Below, piece after piece: positions 11,177 through 19,849 of a stretch of DNA of 64,000 bases. A model generated the notes under the pieces. The model worked only from the letters and a program-made list of their open reading frames with translations. It was not told the DNA's origin and did not search any database. The stretch covers positions 4,836,001 to 4,900,000 of the forward strand of contig NZ_CP077079.1 in assembly GCF_019139815.1 (NCBI RefSeq), written 5' to 3'. This DNA is from Pseudomonas asgharzadehiana (lineage in GTDB: Bacteria; Pseudomonadota; Gammaproteobacteria; Pseudomonadales; Pseudomonadaceae). The position numbers were made by a program, and so were the translations under genes. Each line of letters starts with the position of its first letter. The first letter of the stretch is position 1.

Positions 11177-12490
11177 TCAAGTCATCTGAATGATGGTCTG
11201 CATGATGGTGCTCTGGGTGGAGATAGTCTTGGCGTTGGCCTGGTAGTTGCTCTGGGCCTTGATCAGGTCCACCAGCTCGTTGGTCAGGTTGACGTTGGAG
11301 TTCTCCAGGGAGTTGGCCACGATCGAACCCAAGGTACCGGATTGCGGGGTGTCGTAACCCGGCTGGCCCGAAGCGAACGTCTCTCTCCAAGTGGTGCTGC
11401 CGGCTGGCTGCAGGCCCTGCTCGTTGTTGAAGCTGGCCAGGGAGATCTGGCCGATGGCCTTGCTCTGCTGGTTGCTGAACGTGGCGAACAACACGCCGCT
11501 GCCGTCGATTTTCAGGCCGGTGATCTGGCCGGTGGCATAGCCGTCGGTGATCGGTGGGTTGCGGTAGGTGGCCGAGTTGTACTGGGTGATGTTCGCCATG
11601 TTGATGGCGATGCCGTCAGGGTTGGCATCCGCGCCGTTGGCTTTCCAGACGCCATTGGTCACGGTACCTGGCACCCAACCGGTCAAGGTCAGCGTCGTGC
11701 TGGACGCGCCGGCGGTGACGATGCTGGTGAGCTTGCCATAGCCGTCAAAGGTCAGGGTCGAAGGCACAGGCGGAGTGGGTGGCGTACCGCCCGTTGGTGA
11801 CGAACCGTTAGGGTTGCGCCCATCAATCAGCGTATAGGCGTTCCACTTGTTGCCGTCGGTTTTCACCAGGTATTGCACCATCGGGTGCGCATTGCCTTGG
11901 GCGTCGTACAAGGTGGTGCTGTATTGGGTGGTGAAAGTACTGGTATCCGTCGGGTCGAATGGCTTGAGCGTCTGGTTGATCACCGGCTCCGAGGAGTTCA
12001 GGTTACTGGTGGAATCCACCTTGGTGGACGCCTTCGGCGGCAGGTTCGACAGGTTCAGTTGCAGGTCGGTCAGGCCACCCTTGATGATTTTGCCGTCATC
12101 GTCCGCCGCATAGCCTTGCAAACGCGAGGTACCGGTGTTGTTGGTGATATAGCCGTCTTTGTCGGCACGGAAGGCACCGCTGCGAGTGTACTCCAGCGAA
12201 CCGTCGCTGCCCTTCTGCACGAAGAAGCCACCACCCTGGATCGCCATGTCCAGGATACCGCCGCTGCCGTTGACGTCACCCTGGGTGAATTGCTGGGACA
12301 CCGCCGCCAGGTTCACGCCGTTGCCGATGCTGTTCTGGCCGGTACCCAGTTTGGACGCGGCATAGATGTCGGAGAATTCCGCACGGGACGACTTGAAGCC
12401 GGTGGTCGCGACGTTGGCGATGTTGTTGCCGGTCACGTCCAGTTGTTTATTGGCCGCATAGAGGCCGCTAAGGCCGATGTTAAAAGACAT
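11177..12490 (-). CDS. flgE: Flagellar hook protein FlgE
   Basis: 437 residues with the rod/hook family N-terminal motif (SGLYAANKQLDVTGNNIANV) and the matching C-terminal helix (ENSNVNLTNELVDLIKAQSNYQ spans it). Both ends form the helical core of the hook; the middle is variable and carries a Pro/Thr-rich stretch near residue 235. It polymerises outside the cell under the FlgD cap. Last gene of flgBCDE; the terminator lies 26 bp downstream. The rod genes flgF onward are not adjacent, so they must lie elsewhere. Confidence 0.96.
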   Translation of the reverse strand: MSFNIGLSGLYAANKQLDVTGNNIANVATTGFKSSRAEFSDIYAASKLGTGQNSIGNGVNLAAVSQQFTQGDVNGSGGILDMAIQGGGFFVQKGSDGSLEYTRSGAFRADKDGYITNNTGTSRLQGYAADDDGKIIKGGLTDLQLNLSNLPPKASTKVDSTSNLNSSEPVINQTLKPFDPTDTSTFTTQYSTTLYDAQGNAHPMVQYLVKTDGNKWNAYTLIDGRNPNGSSPTGGTPPTPPVPSTLTFDGYGKLTSIVTAGASSTTLTLTGWVPGTVTNGVWKANGADANPDGIAINMANITQYNSATYRNPPITDGYATGQITGLKIDGSGVLFATFSNQQSKAIGQISLASFNNEQGLQPAGSTTWRETFASGQPGYDTPQSGTLGSIVANSLENSNVNLTNELVDLIKAQSNYQANAKTISTQSTIMQTIIQMT

Positions 12491-12521
12491 GTTTCTCTCC
12501 CTCTGCCGTATCTAGCCGGCT

Positions 12522-13247
12522 CTATGTACCAATAGTCTGAATTTGCGACAGCTTCACGCTGCCCATGCCACCTGCAAGGTTCAGCAGCATTTCGCCGCCG
12601 GTCTTGCTCAACGTCACGCTGGTCACGGTTGCCGGCAGCGATGTTGCCAGGGCCACTGCGTCGCCCTTGTCATTCTTGGTCGTGGCCGCAAAGGTGTAGG
12701 TGCCGGCTGGGGCGACCTCGCCGTTGCCGTTCTTGCCATCCCAGATAAAGTCCGACGTACCGGCACTCTGGGCGCCCAAATCGAGGGTGCGCACCAGGTT
12801 GCCGTCTTTGTCGGTGATCTTGACGGTGACGTTACCCGTCGCCGCGGTCACGGCCACCGAGCCGGTCATGCTCTTGCTGGTATCCACCAGGGCCTTGTCG
12901 GTCTGGGTGATGATCGAACGCCCGACCAGCGAAGAAGCCTGCAGCGCTTGCGAGGAGCTGAAGTTGCTGGAGATGTTATTCACCGAGTCGTTCAGGGTGT
13001 TGATGCCTTCGAGGCTGCTGAACTGCGCCAGCTGGGCCACGAATGCACCGTTGTCCTGGGGTGACAGCGGGTTCTGGTTTTTCAGTTGGGTCACCAGCAG
13101 TTGCAGGAACGCGTCCTTGCCCAGCGACTGGTTGCCCGTCGCGGTCTTGGAAGCATCACCCAGGCTGCTGTTGTCCGTTGCAGTCTTGACCTTGGAATTG
13201 AACAGGTCCTGGACTGCCGTGTTGTTAGACGTATCAACGATGGCCAT
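12522..13247 (-). CDS. flgD: Flagellar hook capping protein FlgD
   Basis: 241 residues. The conserved N-terminal motif FLQLLVTQLKNQNPLSPQD is followed by QLAQFSSLEGINTLN, both diagnostic of FlgD, then the beta-rich domain with FIWDGKNGNGEVAPAGTY. It caps the growing hook and is needed for FlgE polymerisation. It lies between flgC and flgE in the operon with short gaps (16 and 31 bp). Confidence 0.96.
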   Translation of the reverse strand: MAIVDTSNNTAVQDLFNSKVKTATDNSSLGDASKTATGNQSLGKDAFLQLLVTQLKNQNPLSPQDNGAFVAQLAQFSSLEGINTLNDSVNNISSNFSSSQALQASSLVGRSIITQTDKALVDTSKSMTGSVAVTAATGNVTVKITDKDGNLVRTLDLGAQSAGTSDFIWDGKNGNGEVAPAGTYTFAATTKNDKGDAVALATSLPATVTSVTLSKTGGEMLLNLAGGMGSVKLSQIQTIGT

Positions 13248-13263
13248 TATTTGGCGCCCCTTA

Positions 13264-13707
13264 TCACTGACCCAGGGTCAGGACCTTTTGCATCATGGTT
13301 TTGGCGGTGTTCATCATTTCCGCGTTGGTCTGGAACGAGCGGCTGGCGGAGATCATGTCGGCCATCTCCTCGACCACGTTGACGTTCGGGTAATACACGT
13401 AGCCTTTTTCGTTCGCTGCCGGGTGGTTAGGCTCGTAGCGCGCTTCGAGGTTGCTCTGGTCTTCGACCACACCGAGTACCTGCACGCCTTTGCCGGCGGC
13501 GTCCTGTTCCTGGAACAACGAATCGCTGCCACCGTTCTGGCCGGCCTGGAACATGGTGGCGAACACCGGGTGCCGGGCGCGATAGGTTTGGTCAATGCTC
13601 GAAGACACAGTCTCGGCGTTGGCGATGTTACTGGCGACGGTGTTGAGGCGCGTGGTCTGGGCGCTCATGCCACTGCCGGCAATATTGAAAACACTGGACA
13701 GGGACAT
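13264..13707 (-). CDS. flgC: Flagellar proximal rod protein FlgC
   Basis: 147 residues, the usual FlgC length. It has the rod-family N-terminus (FNIAGSGMSAQTTRLNTVAS, then NIANAET) and the VEEMADMISASRSFQTNAEM C-terminal helix. It builds the periplasmic rod together with FlgB. It starts only 3 bp after the flgB stop, so translation is probably coupled. Confidence 0.96.
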   Translation of the reverse strand: MSLSSVFNIAGSGMSAQTTRLNTVASNIANAETVSSSIDQTYRARHPVFATMFQAGQNGGSDSLFQEQDAAGKGVQVLGVVEDQSNLEARYEPNHPAANEKGYVYYPNVNVVEEMADMISASRSFQTNAEMMNTAKTMMQKVLTLGQ

Positions 13708-13710
13708 GGC

Positions 13711-14118
13711 TTACTCTCCACGCAGGGCTGACATCAGCCCTTTGAATTTGCTGTTGAGCAGGGTAAAGCTGGCCTGAAAGTTCACCGAGTTCTCGGCATA
13801 AGCCGATTGCTCCAGTTGGGCGTCGACGGTGTTCTGGTCGATCGATGGCTGCATCGGCGTGCGATACAGCAACGACTCGTCACCACTGCTCAGGCCTTGC
13901 GCTTCGATATGACGGTTGTTGGTCATGTTCAAGGCGAAGGTGCCGTTCTTGGTCTTGTCCTGCTGTGCAGCGAGCACAGCGGAGAAGTCCAGGTCCCGAG
14001 CCTTGTAGTTCGGGGTGTCGGCGTTGGCAATGTTGTTGGCCAGGACTTCGGCACGCTGGGCGCGGAAGCCCAGGGCTTGTTCGTGGATACCGAGCGCTTT
14101 ATCGAAGCTGATGCTCAT
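13711..14118 (-). CDS. flgB: Flagellar proximal rod protein FlgB
   Basis: 135 residues beginning MSISFDKALGIHEQALGFRA, with the rod motif VLANNIANADTPNYKARDLDF. ATG 14118 is preceded by AAGG; the longer frame upstream runs into the promoter and is not used. First gene of the flgBCDE operon, transcribed from the sigma-54 promoter at 14163-14178. Confidence 0.95.
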   Translation of the reverse strand: MSISFDKALGIHEQALGFRAQRAEVLANNIANADTPNYKARDLDFSAVLAAQQDKTKNGTFALNMTNNRHIEAQGLSSGDESLLYRTPMQPSIDQNTVDAQLEQSAYAENSVNFQASFTLLNSKFKGLMSALRGE

Positions 14119-14162
14119 GGCGGAAACCTTTAGGCTGACCTGCTGTTCGTTAACAGGACTAT

Positions 14163-14178
14163 AGCAAGGTGCATGCCA
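14163..14178 (-). promoter_or_regulatory. Sigma-54 promoter of flgBCDE
   Basis: Minus-strand TGGCATG-CACC-TTGCT differs from the consensus TGGCACG-N4-TTGCW at one base, with correct GG/GC spacing. The transcript would start near 14150, about 30 bases before flgB. RpoN dependence of this operon agrees with the Pseudomonas flagellar hierarchy. Confidence 0.85.
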
Positions 14179-14238
14179 ACCTGAGCAGAGCCCGAATTTC
14201 AAGGGCTTGCGGCAATGTTGCCGGCGGTGATGCCAGAA

Positions 14239-14294
14239 AAGCGGCAAGCGATTTCCGCGTAGCGCCAGTAAAGCGGCAATCGGGCTTGCCGCTT
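14239..14294. promoter_or_regulatory. Triple AAGCGGCAA motif, candidate enhancer site for flgB
   Basis: AAGCGGCAA occurs at 14239-14247 and 14271-14279, and inverted at 14286-14294, where the last two form a dyad with 9-bp arms and a 6-bp spacer. The cluster lies 60-115 bp upstream of the sigma-54 promoter, the usual place for an enhancer-binding protein. FleR or FleQ are the candidates. Confidence 0.45.
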
Positions 14295-14437
14295 GCGAGT
14301 GGAGGGCTATAAACGGTGTGCGCAGGGGGCCGGGGTATTTAACCGTTTGTCCGTACTGTTATTTATGACAATTGCGACACGCGTAGGCTTTGATGCTTTA
14401 TCAACCGACCCCCTTAAGCACAACGCAGAGGCTCGAC

Positions 14438-15214
14438 ATGTTGATAATCCCGGCCCCCAGGTTTGTCGAACAGGATTCGACACAGCCGATCCCGAATCTT
14501 GACCCTGCCCGACTGAGCGGCGACGTCGCCATACTGAGGTTGGATTTTCCTATGCAGCCAGCCGATTATTTCTATTTGAGCCTCAACAGCACCGTTCTTG
14601 GTGGCACGCACAATCAAAGCTTTAATATTGCCCACAGCACCGCTTCGCTGCGGATTCTGATTCCCACGAACATTGTCATCGCCAGTGCGGGCACCGAAGT
14701 CCAGTTGCGGGCCCGCATCCTGCGTGGAGGGCTGTATTCCACTGCAGGGGAGGCGAGAATAAACATCGGTCGCCTGCCCATTGTGGTGCCACCAGACCAG
14801 TCATGGGACTTCAGCGACGGCACCTTTCAAGGCTGGGTAGCACAAGGCGTCTATGTGTCGCGGCTAAGCGTGATCGGTAGCCGCGTGGTCGTTAACCAGT
14901 TCAACAATCAGGCCACCAGCTCCCACATCATCACCCGTGCAGTTCCGGTAACGGCAGGACGCACCTATAACTGCAGCTTCGAGGTGACGGGAAGTACAGC
15001 CGTCAGCGACGGGTCGACCCTGCACATGACGATAAACGGCAGCCGGATCGGGCCTGACGTCACCACTATTACTGATGCCCGACGCCAAATCGGAACAGGA
15101 ACATTTACCGCCGCCACGACGGGAACCGTGCGACTCGGCATCTTCAACGCAACAGTGCCCAGCGGGCAACATGGCCTGTCCCTGGGGCCCCTCCAAATGA
15201 GCACCACGCCCTGA
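14438..15214 (+). CDS. Beta-rich protein of unknown function, carbohydrate-binding-like
   Basis: 258 residues from ATG 14438, chosen for its GAGG and lack of a ribosome site at the upstream TTG. Residues ~1-115 resemble an Ig-like strand domain; residues ~118-258 begin WDFSDGTFQGWVAQG and alternate polar and hydrophobic strands like CBM4/9-type jelly-roll modules. No signal peptide or membrane helix is visible, so export, if any, must use another route. It sits alone between the flagellar operon and cheR. No function can be assigned. Confidence 0.72.
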   Translation: MLIIPAPRFVEQDSTQPIPNLDPARLSGDVAILRLDFPMQPADYFYLSLNSTVLGGTHNQSFNIAHSTASLRILIPTNIVIASAGTEVQLRARILRGGLYSTAGEARINIGRLPIVVPPDQSWDFSDGTFQGWVAQGVYVSRLSVIGSRVVVNQFNNQATSSHIITRAVPVTAGRTYNCSFEVTGSTAVSDGSTLHMTINGSRIGPDVTTITDARRQIGTGTFTAATTGTVRLGIFNATVPSGQHGLSLGPLQMSTTP

Positions 15215-15252
15215 GCGCTGTTGATGAGGACCGGCAGCGATTTTGCGCGAAT

Positions 15253-15290
15253 AAAAAACGGGAGACTTTGCAAAGGTCTCCCGTTTTTGT
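15253..15290. terminator. Bidirectional terminator
   Basis: Stem ACGGGAGAC/GTCTCCCGT around a 9-base loop, with A-run on the left and T-run on the right, so it can end the + strand gene at 15214 and cheR on the minus strand. Confidence 0.85.
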
Positions 15291-15304
15291 TTTTAAAGCG
15301 TCGG

Positions 15305-16132
15305 TTATTTGGCCTGGTAAATGATGCCGGGGCTGCACTGCACCATCTGGAAGTGATCCGGCAGGCCGTTCAGCGCTTCGGAAGCACCCAGGAACAGGTA
15401 GCCGCCACGCTTGAGCGTGCCATGGATGCGCAACAGGATGTCTTTCTTCACCTCGGCCGAGAAGTAGATCAGCACGTTGCGGCAAAACACCATGTCGAAC
15501 TTGCCCAGGCTGGCGTAGCTGTCGAGCAGGTTGAACGAGCGAAACTCCACGCGGTTTTTGATCGGCGCCTTGATCGCCCAGCGCCCGGCGCCTTTAGGCT
15601 CGAAGTAGCGCTGCAACCGGTCTTGGGACAAACCACGGCCCAGGGCCAGGCTGTCGTACTCACCGGTCTTGCAGTTGGTGAGCATGGTGCCGGACAGATC
15701 GGTGGCGACAATTTGCGCACCGGCCTTCAATTGCCCGATGTTGGTCCGCTCGAACTCATCGATGGACATCGAGATGGAATACGGCTCCTGCCCCGAAGAA
15801 CAGGCCGCCGACCAGATGCGCAGACGCTGGCCCGGGCTGGCCTTGATAGCCTCCGGCAGCACCTTGCTCTTGAGCACCTCAAAGGGGTAGGTGTCACGAA
15901 ACCACAGGGTTTCGTTGGTGGTCATGGCATCGACCACCATCTCTTTGAGCCCACTGCGCGGCTGGCCCTGGATCCGTTGAACCAACTCACCCAGGGACTT
16001 GATACCCTGCTGCTCCATTAGTTTGTTAAGACGACTGGATACCAGGTATTGCTTGTTTTCACCGAGCAATATCCCACAGGCTTTTTCCAGGAAGACCCGG
16101 AACTGCTCAAAATCCAAATTACCTGTAGACAC
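15305..16132 (-). CDS. cheR: Chemotaxis protein methyltransferase CheR
   Basis: 275 residues starting at GTG 16132 behind GAGGCGG. N-terminal helical CheR domain, TTNETLWFRD motif, then a SAM-binding Rossmann domain with RIWSAACSSGQEPYSI and the FDMVFCRNVLIYF motif. It methylates glutamates of chemoreceptors in adaptation. It lies 53 bp downstream of cheV; the hairpin at 16160-16180 stands between them. Confidence 0.96.
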   Translation of the reverse strand: MSTGNLDFEQFRVFLEKACGILLGENKQYLVSSRLNKLMEQQGIKSLGELVQRIQGQPRSGLKEMVVDAMTTNETLWFRDTYPFEVLKSKVLPEAIKASPGQRLRIWSAACSSGQEPYSISMSIDEFERTNIGQLKAGAQIVATDLSGTMLTNCKTGEYDSLALGRGLSQDRLQRYFEPKGAGRWAIKAPIKNRVEFRSFNLLDSYASLGKFDMVFCRNVLIYFSAEVKKDILLRIHGTLKRGGYLFLGASEALNGLPDHFQMVQCSPGIIYQAK

Positions 16133-16159
16133 TGATACCGCCTCTAAAATCGTATGACC

Positions 16160-16180
16160 GCCAGGGAAAAAGCCCCTGGC
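16160..16180 (-). other. Hairpin between cheV and cheR
   Basis: GCCAGGG and CCCTGGC arms with a 7-base loop. The minus strand has no strong T-run after it, so it may act as a processing or attenuation element rather than a full terminator. Confidence 0.45.
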
Positions 16181-16185
16181 TATTA

Positions 16186-17112
16186 TTATTCTGCTGCCTT
16201 GATCCGGTCGACCACCCGGGATGCCAGGTCATCAGGACGGAATTTGGCCAGGAAGTCATCGGCACCGACTTTCTTGACCATCGCCTGATTGAATACACCC
16301 GACAACGAAGTATGCAGGACGATATGCAATTTTTGCATGCGTGGATCGCTGCGTATTTCGGCCGTGAGAGTGTAGCCATCCATTTCCGGCATCTCGATGT
16401 CGGAAATCATCATCAAGAATTCTTCTTCCGGCTTCTTACCCTCATCCACCAGTTTGCGCAGATAGTCCAGCGCCTGGCGGCCGTCGTTGAGCGCCACCAC
16501 GTCCACGCCGACGGTTTGCAGGCAACGGGTCACCTGCTTACGCGCCACCGAGGAGTCGTCCACTGTGAGCACCCGCAGCGAGACCGCCTTGTGCGCCGTC
16601 TCCGCGTCAACCACACCGACCGAAATCGATTCCGAGGTCGGCGCCACTTCGGCGAGGATCTTCTCTACGTCGATGATTTCCACCAACTGGTTATCGACCC
16701 GCGTCACCGCCGTGAGGTAGTGGTCGCGGCCGGTGCCCTTGGGTGGCGGATGGATCTCTTCCCAGTTCATGTTGACGATGCGCTCCACCGAGCGCACCAG
16801 GAAACCCTGGGTCTTGGTGTTGTATTCGGTAATGATCACGAATGGGCTTTCGCGGTCCTGCAAGCCTGCCGAACCTGTGGCCAGGGCCAGGTCGAGAATC
16901 GGAATGGTCGCACCACGAATATTGGCCACGCCACACACCACCGGGCTGGATTTGGGCATGATCGTCAGCTTGGGGCACTGCAGCACTTCCCGTACCTTGA
17001 ACACATTGATGCCATAGAGTTGCTTGCCATCGAGGCGAAAAAGCAACAACTCCAGGCGATTCTGCCCTACCAGCTGTGTGCGCTGGTTTACTGAATCCAT
17101 TACACCTGCCAT
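16186..17112 (-). CDS. cheV: Chemotaxis coupling protein CheV
   Basis: 308 residues. N-terminal CheW-like domain (LLLFRLDGKQLYGINVFKVREV; VCGVANIRGATIPILDL) and C-terminal receiver domain with phospho-Asp in MMISDIEMPEMDGY near residue 238. CheV couples receptors to CheA and is itself phosphorylated. ATG 17112 follows GGAG by 7 bp. It is divergent from flgA and probably forms a unit with cheR. Confidence 0.96.
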   Translation of the reverse strand: MAGVMDSVNQRTQLVGQNRLELLLFRLDGKQLYGINVFKVREVLQCPKLTIMPKSSPVVCGVANIRGATIPILDLALATGSAGLQDRESPFVIITEYNTKTQGFLVRSVERIVNMNWEEIHPPPKGTGRDHYLTAVTRVDNQLVEIIDVEKILAEVAPTSESISVGVVDAETAHKAVSLRVLTVDDSSVARKQVTRCLQTVGVDVVALNDGRQALDYLRKLVDEGKKPEEEFLMMISDIEMPEMDGYTLTAEIRSDPRMQKLHIVLHTSLSGVFNQAMVKKVGADDFLAKFRPDDLASRVVDRIKAAE

Positions 17113-17175
17113 GCCTTTACTCCTACGCTAAAACCTTGGGCTGTACCTACACGGCAGCGCGCACCCAACACTAAA

Positions 17176-17191
17176 CGGCACGAGCCTTGCT
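17176..17191 (+). promoter_or_regulatory. Sigma-54 promoter of flgA
   Basis: CGGCACG-AGCC-TTGCT matches the -24/-12 consensus except for the first base. The predicted transcript start, 12 bp after the GC, falls at about 17202, at the flgA ATG itself. Confidence 0.75.
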
Positions 17192-17202
17192 ATTTATTGG
17201 CC

Positions 17203-17967
17203 ATGGACATTAAAACGACAGTTTCCCGACGCCTTCGACTCCCACGTTACCGCAGATTGCTCTGCGCCTCGGTGGCGTTGCTTGCTTTGAGCCTGAACAC
17301 CACGGCCCGCGCAGAGAACGTCACCTTGCCTGATCTCCTTATCGGCGTCACTCAGGGCTTTCTTGAGTTCACTGTAGAAGATTATCTGGCAACCACACAG
17401 ACACCGGGGCGTTATGAAATCCAAGTCAACCAATTGGACCCCCGCCTGCGCATGCCGATGTGCGACAAGGAATTGACAGCGACCCTTGAAAGCCCAGCCC
17501 AGCCCATCGGCCGCGTGACGGTACGGGTGCGCTGCGACGGAGCCTCGCCTTGGACGGTGTTTGTGCCGGCGCAGGTCAAGTTGTTTCGCGATGTTGTGGT
17601 AGTGGCCCGACCACTGAAACGCACCGGCATCATCGGTTTTGAGGACGTCGTATTACGCGAACGCGACATCAGCCTGATCAGCCAGGGCTACCTGACGTCC
17701 CTGGATCAGGCCGTCGGCCAACGATTGACCCGACCAGTGGTCACCGATCAGGTGATCACGCTGGTCCACCTGGAACAGGCCGAAGTGATTCGCAAGGGCG
17801 ACCAAGTGGTAATTTCCGCCAGCAGCGGTACGCTGAATGTAAAAATGCCCGGTGAAGCGTTGTCCAACGGCGGCATGAGTGAACAAATTCGAGTCAAGAA
17901 TCTCAATTCCAATCGCGTGATCAAAGCGCGGGTCACAGCCCCCGGACAGGTAGAGGTCGCTTTATAG
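17203..17967 (+). CDS. flgA: Flagellar P-ring assembly chaperone FlgA
   Basis: 254 residues from ATG 17203. It has an N-terminal signal peptide with a basic start (RRLRLPRYRRLLCASVALLA, probable cleavage after TARA) and the family block VTQGFLEFTVEDYLATTQ followed by the SAF-like C-terminal domain ending NSNRVIKARVTAPGQVEVAL. It helps FlgI form the P ring in the periplasm. An in-frame TTG at 17197 lies inside the promoter and is unlikely. If the sigma-54 promoter is used as read, the mRNA is nearly leaderless. Confidence 0.93.
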   Translation: MDIKTTVSRRLRLPRYRRLLCASVALLALSLNTTARAENVTLPDLLIGVTQGFLEFTVEDYLATTQTPGRYEIQVNQLDPRLRMPMCDKELTATLESPAQPIGRVTVRVRCDGASPWTVFVPAQVKLFRDVVVVARPLKRTGIIGFEDVVLRERDISLISQGYLTSLDQAVGQRLTRPVVTDQVITLVHLEQAEVIRKGDQVVISASSGTLNVKMPGEALSNGGMSEQIRVKNLNSNRVIKARVTAPGQVEVAL

Positions 17968-18044
17968 ATTACTGGTACAGGACGCTGGGTTTTCCTACAC
18001 TGTGCACGCGGTTTACCGTGCGGAGATTTATTGTCATTCGCGCC

Positions 18045-18071
18045 TAAAGTTTGTCCGGGTATGGCCGAAAA
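18045..18071 (+). promoter_or_regulatory. Sigma-28 (FliA) promoter of flgM
   Basis: TAAA-N15-GCCGAAAA fits the FliA consensus TAAA-N15-GCCGATAA with a single mismatch and exact spacing. It lies 38 bp before flgM. Confidence 0.85.
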
Positions 18072-18108
18072 CATGGCAAGCGTCCAAATACCCAGAGGTT
18101 TTTTTATC

Positions 18109-18423
18109 ATGGTCATCGATTTCAGCCGTTTGAATAACACCCCGTCGACGTCAGGCGCTACGCGTACCAGCGCTGCCAAAGAAAGCGTCGAAGCCAAGGC
18201 CCAGCCGCTGACAGAACAGGCCAGCGTCAGCCAAAGCGGGGAATCCGTACACCTGAGCAATGAGGCTCAACAGTTGCAGAAGGTCACTGACTCGCTGCGC
18301 GATCAACCAGTGGTCAATAAAGCCCGCGTGGCCGAGTTGAAACAGGCAATCGCCGATGGCAGCTATAAAGTCGACAGCAACCGTGTAGCCAGCAAGCTGC
18401 TTAATTTCGAAGCCGAGCGCTAG
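18109..18423 (+). CDS. flgM: Anti-sigma-28 factor FlgM
   Basis: 104 residues starting [10 protein letters not shown], with the C-terminal FliA-binding helices ([20 protein letters not shown], then [12 protein letters not shown]). FlgM holds FliA inactive until it is exported through the finished hook-basal body. I start at ATG 18109 (AGAGG upstream) instead of the longer frame that would run through the FliA promoter. Next gene is its export partner flgN. Confidence 0.93.
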   Translation: MVIDFSRLNNTPSTSGATRTSAAKESVEAKAQPLTEQASVSQSGESVHLSNEAQQLQKVTDSLRDQPVVNKARVAELKQAIADGSYKVDSNRVASKLLNFEAER

Positions 18424-18471
18424 GCAAAGGCCTGCGCAGGGCTTTTGGACGCTTAAACCCCAAGGCCAGCC

Positions 18472-18942
18472 ATGCATCACGACGAAAATTTGCTGCAACT
18501 GATCATTGATGATCTAGCGCCGACGCAACAATTGCTCGAGCTGCTCAAAGAAGAATCCCTGGCCCTCTATGGCCGGGATATGCCGCTGCTGGAAGAAATT
18601 CTGGCGCGCAAGCAATCGCTGATTGTGCTGCTGGAGCAACACGGCAAAAAACGCAGCCAGATCCTCAGTAGTCTCGGCCTGCCGGCAGACCATGACGGCC
18701 TGGCGCAGTTGGCCAGCCACTCCTCGGTTGGCGACCAATTGCTGTCCCAGAGCAAAGAACTCAATCAGTTGCTCGCCCAGTGCCAGGAAGCCAACCGGCT
18801 CAACGGTCAGTCGATCCAGCTTCAGCAAGCCACGACCGCCAACCAGTTACGCATACTTCACGGCGGAGAGCCGCCGGCGCTGTATAACGCCCAGGGTTCC
18901 ACCTCGCGTCTGGTCAAACCAAGCACCCGCAGCCAAGCCTGA
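18472..18942 (+). CDS. flgN: Flagellar export chaperone FlgN
   Basis: 156 residues, almost entirely helical and leucine/glutamine-rich, fitting FlgN (QQLLELLKEESLALYGRD; IQLQQATTANQLRILHG). FlgN binds the hook-filament junction proteins FlgK and FlgL and delivers them to the export gate. It follows flgM by 48 bp and is followed by the PilZ brake gene. Confidence 0.9.
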   Translation: MHHDENLLQLIIDDLAPTQQLLELLKEESLALYGRDMPLLEEILARKQSLIVLLEQHGKKRSQILSSLGLPADHDGLAQLASHSSVGDQLLSQSKELNQLLAQCQEANRLNGQSIQLQQATTANQLRILHGGEPPALYNAQGSTSRLVKPSTRSQA

Positions 18943-19038
18943 CATCGGTTTACCGTGCGCCCTATCCAAGGCGCGCCACATGCTGGCAAAATGCCGGTTC
19001 TTGCGTGTAGTCGTATTTTGTCTGGAGATGGAAGAACC

Positions 19039-19788
19039 GTGTTCAACGCCCTTAATGCGGAAGATGCCCCGCAGCCACCCAAGGTGCTCACCACGCCTCT
19101 GGAAATCGCCGGCACCTTGCGGATGCTGCAAGACAGCCATGACCCGCTGATCATCACCTTCCACGAACGCAGCCAGCGCTTCCAAAGCTATCTGGTGGAC
19201 GTCAACCGTGACAGCAACACGCTGGCACTGGACGAAATGATTCCACGCGACGGCGAACGCTACCTTGAGAGCGGCGAGCCCTTCCGCATCGAAGGCTTCC
19301 ACGATGGCGTTCGCGTTGCCTGGGAAAGCAAGGGCACCCTGGCTATCAGCGCGAAAGACGGCCACCGCATTTACACCGGCAGCCTGCCGGACGAGGTGGT
19401 CTACCATCAGCGTCGAAATGCGTTCCGTGCCGCGTTGAAGCTGGCGCAATTGGTCAACATCGAACTGGGTGGCGAAAAACTCAAGGCGCCGGTCAACGGT
19501 AAATTGCTGGATATTTCCGCCACCGGCTGCAAGCTGCGTTTTGAAGGCAATATCTCCGAGCGCCTGCAATTGGGCCAGGTCTACGACCGATTTATTGCCG
19601 CCCTGCCCTTTGGCAGCATGACCACCTCGGTCGAATTGCGTTACCTGCACTTCGAAGAAAAGATCAATACCACCTTTGCCGGCGTACGCTTCCACAACAT
19701 GAGTGGGCTGGTACAGCGCCAGGTCGAGCGCTTTGTGTACCAGTTGCAGCGTGAAGCGCGACGGTTCGATAAAGACGACGATTTTTAA
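19039..19788 (+). CDS. flgZ: Flagellar brake protein YcgR/FlgZ (PilZ domain)
   Basis: 249 residues from GTG 19039, preceded by a purine-rich AGATGGAAG. N-terminal YcgR domain followed by a PilZ domain with the c-di-GMP-binding motifs QRRNAFRA (RxxxR, near residue 120) and DISATGCKL (DxSxxG, near residue 160). On binding c-di-GMP such proteins slow or stop the flagellar motor. The position after flgM-flgN matches FlgZ of pseudomonads. Confidence 0.92.
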   Translation: MFNALNAEDAPQPPKVLTTPLEIAGTLRMLQDSHDPLIITFHERSQRFQSYLVDVNRDSNTLALDEMIPRDGERYLESGEPFRIEGFHDGVRVAWESKGTLAISAKDGHRIYTGSLPDEVVYHQRRNAFRAALKLAQLVNIELGGEKLKAPVNGKLLDISATGCKLRFEGNISERLQLGQVYDRFIAALPFGSMTTSVELRYLHFEEKINTTFAGVRFHNMSGLVQRQVERFVYQLQREARRFDKDDDF

Positions 19789-19810
19789 TACATACAGGTC
19801 GTCACAAAAA

Positions 19811-19847
19811 AACGGGCAGATCCTTTGGGGATCTGCCCGTTTTTTTC
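19811..19847. terminator. Bidirectional terminator between flgZ and the MFS gene
   Basis: 13-bp stem AACGGGCAGATCC/GGATCTGCCCGTT with a 5-base loop, A-run before and T-run after. Confidence 0.92.
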
Positions 19848-19849
19848 GT

